From Escarpia spicata (taxonomy: Eukaryota > Annelida > Polychaeta > Sabellida > Siboglinidae), in assembly GCA_963995525.1 (NCBI GenBank), contig OZ023213.1, positions 14,407,533 through 14,471,532 on the forward strand: a stretch of DNA of 64,000 nt, in the 5' to 3' direction. The number at the start of each line of letters is the position of its first letter. Positions within the stretch are counted from its first letter, which is position 1. Shown in pieces: positions 62,600 through 64,000 of this stretch. The position numbers and the translations under genes were made by a program. The notes under the pieces are model-generated. The model was not told the origin of the DNA. It did no database searches and worked only from the letters and a program-made list of their open reading frames with translations.

Positions 62600-63410
62600 T
62601 TGTTCTAATATTCTCTTGTCTCTCAGTCTCTCTGTCTATGTGTCTGTCTGTCTGTCCGTCTGTCTATAATTATTATTTTTAGACACCCAATTATAATTAG
62701 TGTCTAACTTGAACGTGTCGGTATACGTAACTAATTCAAGGATGGTTGGTCATATATATTAACTAACAGGTTGAGTGGGAGAATTTCAGCCAGAGTGGAT
62801 AAATACTTTAGTTTACACAGGCCTTCTAGTAATAAAGCATCGTAATAATTAATCCAGCACAATTAAAATATCTTCACAATGTGGACACAAACTCCACTGA
62901 CATGTCATGACGTATTATTAATAAACAAACTAATTGAACTAAGATGCCTTTAAATATATTTTACAACAAGAGTGTCTCTAATTGCATGGATGTTCTTATT
63001 AATGAAACAATTATCACTGAACGTGTACTATGAAGCTTCGATGTGGAGATAGTCGAGAACGGAACTGATTTTGGAGCGCATCACGAATGCTCTATCGCTC
63101 CAAAAATAATATGAATTCTTATATTATGCCATATGCAGGCTATAGGGAAAATAGTTGTGGGGAAACATAGGCTAACTCGCGCAATTTTGAAATGCCTATA
63201 GTATGTCAAATGGTATTTCAAATATATGCAGCTAGGAAGGAAACTGTTGATGGTCACGGGAGGCTCTTGGCGCCCCAGTGAGAATACATTAACCGGGCAT
63301 TGGGCTAAGAACCACTCTTGTGTATGCTCTTGGTGCCTCTTTACCTAATCGTGGAATACCTCATGTTGTGTTAGCTTTGTTTACACAGACCAATTTGTTT
63401 TATTTGTTTT
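62600..63410. other. Spacer after the array
   Basis: A short (CTGT)n tract near 62,640 is followed by about 700 bases of mostly unique AT-rich DNA with no recognisable exon. Confidence 0.5.
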
Positions 63411-63414
63411 CATA

Positions 63415-63690
63415 GTTTGTTTTCCCATGTAACCTCCTGCCGGTGTCACGTTCCTCATCATCACAAAGATCATGTTATCGATATGTTTTCCCAGGTAATT
63501 TCCTGCTGGGATCATGTTCCCGATCGCCACAAGGATGATGCTATTGATTATGTTGATCCAGGTACTCTCCAATCGGTACAATGTTCTTCATGAGAATGCC
63601 AATAATATTGTCATGTTTATTTATCCAGGCACTCTCCAATCGGTACCGGTTTCTTCATGATAATTATAAGGACAATAATAATATCATTTG
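63415..63690 (+). repeat. Diverged older units of the SLC1-like repeat
   Basis: Four units at 66-67 bp spacing (around 63,420, 63,486, 63,553 and 63,620). In the transporter phase they read P-A-G-V-T-F-L-I-I-T-K-I-M, P-A-G-I-M-F-P-I-A and S-P-I-G-T-M-F-F-M. They keep the Gly that the main array lost and, in the second to fourth, a cccag or tccag acceptor. The first two have TAA where Tyr should be. Confidence 0.7.
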
Positions 63691-63741
63691 TATTTCCAAA
63701 TTAAACTCATACGGCCGGGGAGTACTGGTATTTTTAATTCC

Positions 63742-63958
63742 ACCTGACCAAACCAGACCAGATCAAACCAGACTAAACCATACTCCCTTTCCTGCAGTTT
63801 ATCCGCTATAACGACCGACACTGACTGCGCTATACTTGAAGCCGGCATGACGATTATAATCCCGTAAACTTGAAAACTTTTCACTACGTCGATTGCAGGT
63901 GGGGTTAGTCGGTGTTGGTATGACTTGGTTTGGTCTGGTCTGGACTAGTCTGGTCCGG
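63742..63958. repeat. Inverted repeat of (ACCAG/CTGGT)-rich arms
   Basis: ccaaaccagaccagatcaaa at about 63,748 faces ttggtttggtctggtctgga at about 63,926, separated by about 130 bases. It could form a hairpin and may be a small MITE. Confidence 0.6.
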
Positions 63959-64000
63959 CGAAAAGTGTCAGTGTCACAAGTGTTACATTCCTGATTGCGG

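Overview
The window is animal nuclear DNA. It has spliced genes with GT-AG introns, LINE and SINE retroelements, long microsatellites and very little coding sequence. The best gene is the 5' half of an invertebrate glutamate/aspartate transporter (SLC1/EAAT). The repeat families and the two broken aquatic-animal gene families suggest a marine invertebrate, possibly a mollusc; that placement is inference. There is no rRNA gene, intact tRNA gene or CRISPR array, and no bacterial-style gene organisation.

Bases 1-43,300 are a mosaic of duplications. Bases 1-5,358 recur inverted at about 32,526-43,328, so two arms face each other around a core. Each arm carries the same broken uncharacterised gene. 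The right arm is interrupted by a 5,094-bp element (33,365-38,458) with about 800-bp terminal inverted repeats and a 6-bp target-site duplication. The left arm keeps the matching empty site at 4,489-4,494. Inside the core, a block of roughly 5-6 kb occurs at about 5,335-11,220 and 16,745-22,125, with a rearranged partial third copy at 30,580-32,100. The copies differ by LINE and repeat insertions. They carry decayed exons of a secreted, Cys/Tyr-rich, modular gene whose exons are all phase 1-1. The copy at 28.6-29.6 kb still has a TATA box, a 5'-UTR intron and a signal-peptide exon. Remnants of a FLYWCH zinc finger and of a P2X7-type cytosolic domain lie at 24-25.4 kb.

Bases 45,554-54,429 hold six phase-consistent SLC1 exons on the + strand: N-terminus, TM1-TM4 and the start of TM5. 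The introns contain a reverse-strand LINE, two SINEs and a 322-bp hairpin element. Exon 6 stops inside the Trp codon that precedes the conserved family motif W-Y-S/A-P-V-G-I-x-F-L-I-A. Downstream, 55,098-62,585 is a tandem array of roughly 105-115 copies of a ~65-bp unit. Each unit reads G-Y-S-P-V-R-x-M-F-L-I-A in the transporter's orientation. The array therefore looks like an amplified piece of the missing TM5 exon with its flank. Older units at 63,415-63,690 keep the S/P-x-G residues and, in places, a CAG acceptor. The remaining transporter exons are not visible in the window.

The two most notable structures are this array derived from a transporter exon and the long-inverted-repeat element with an in-window empty site.
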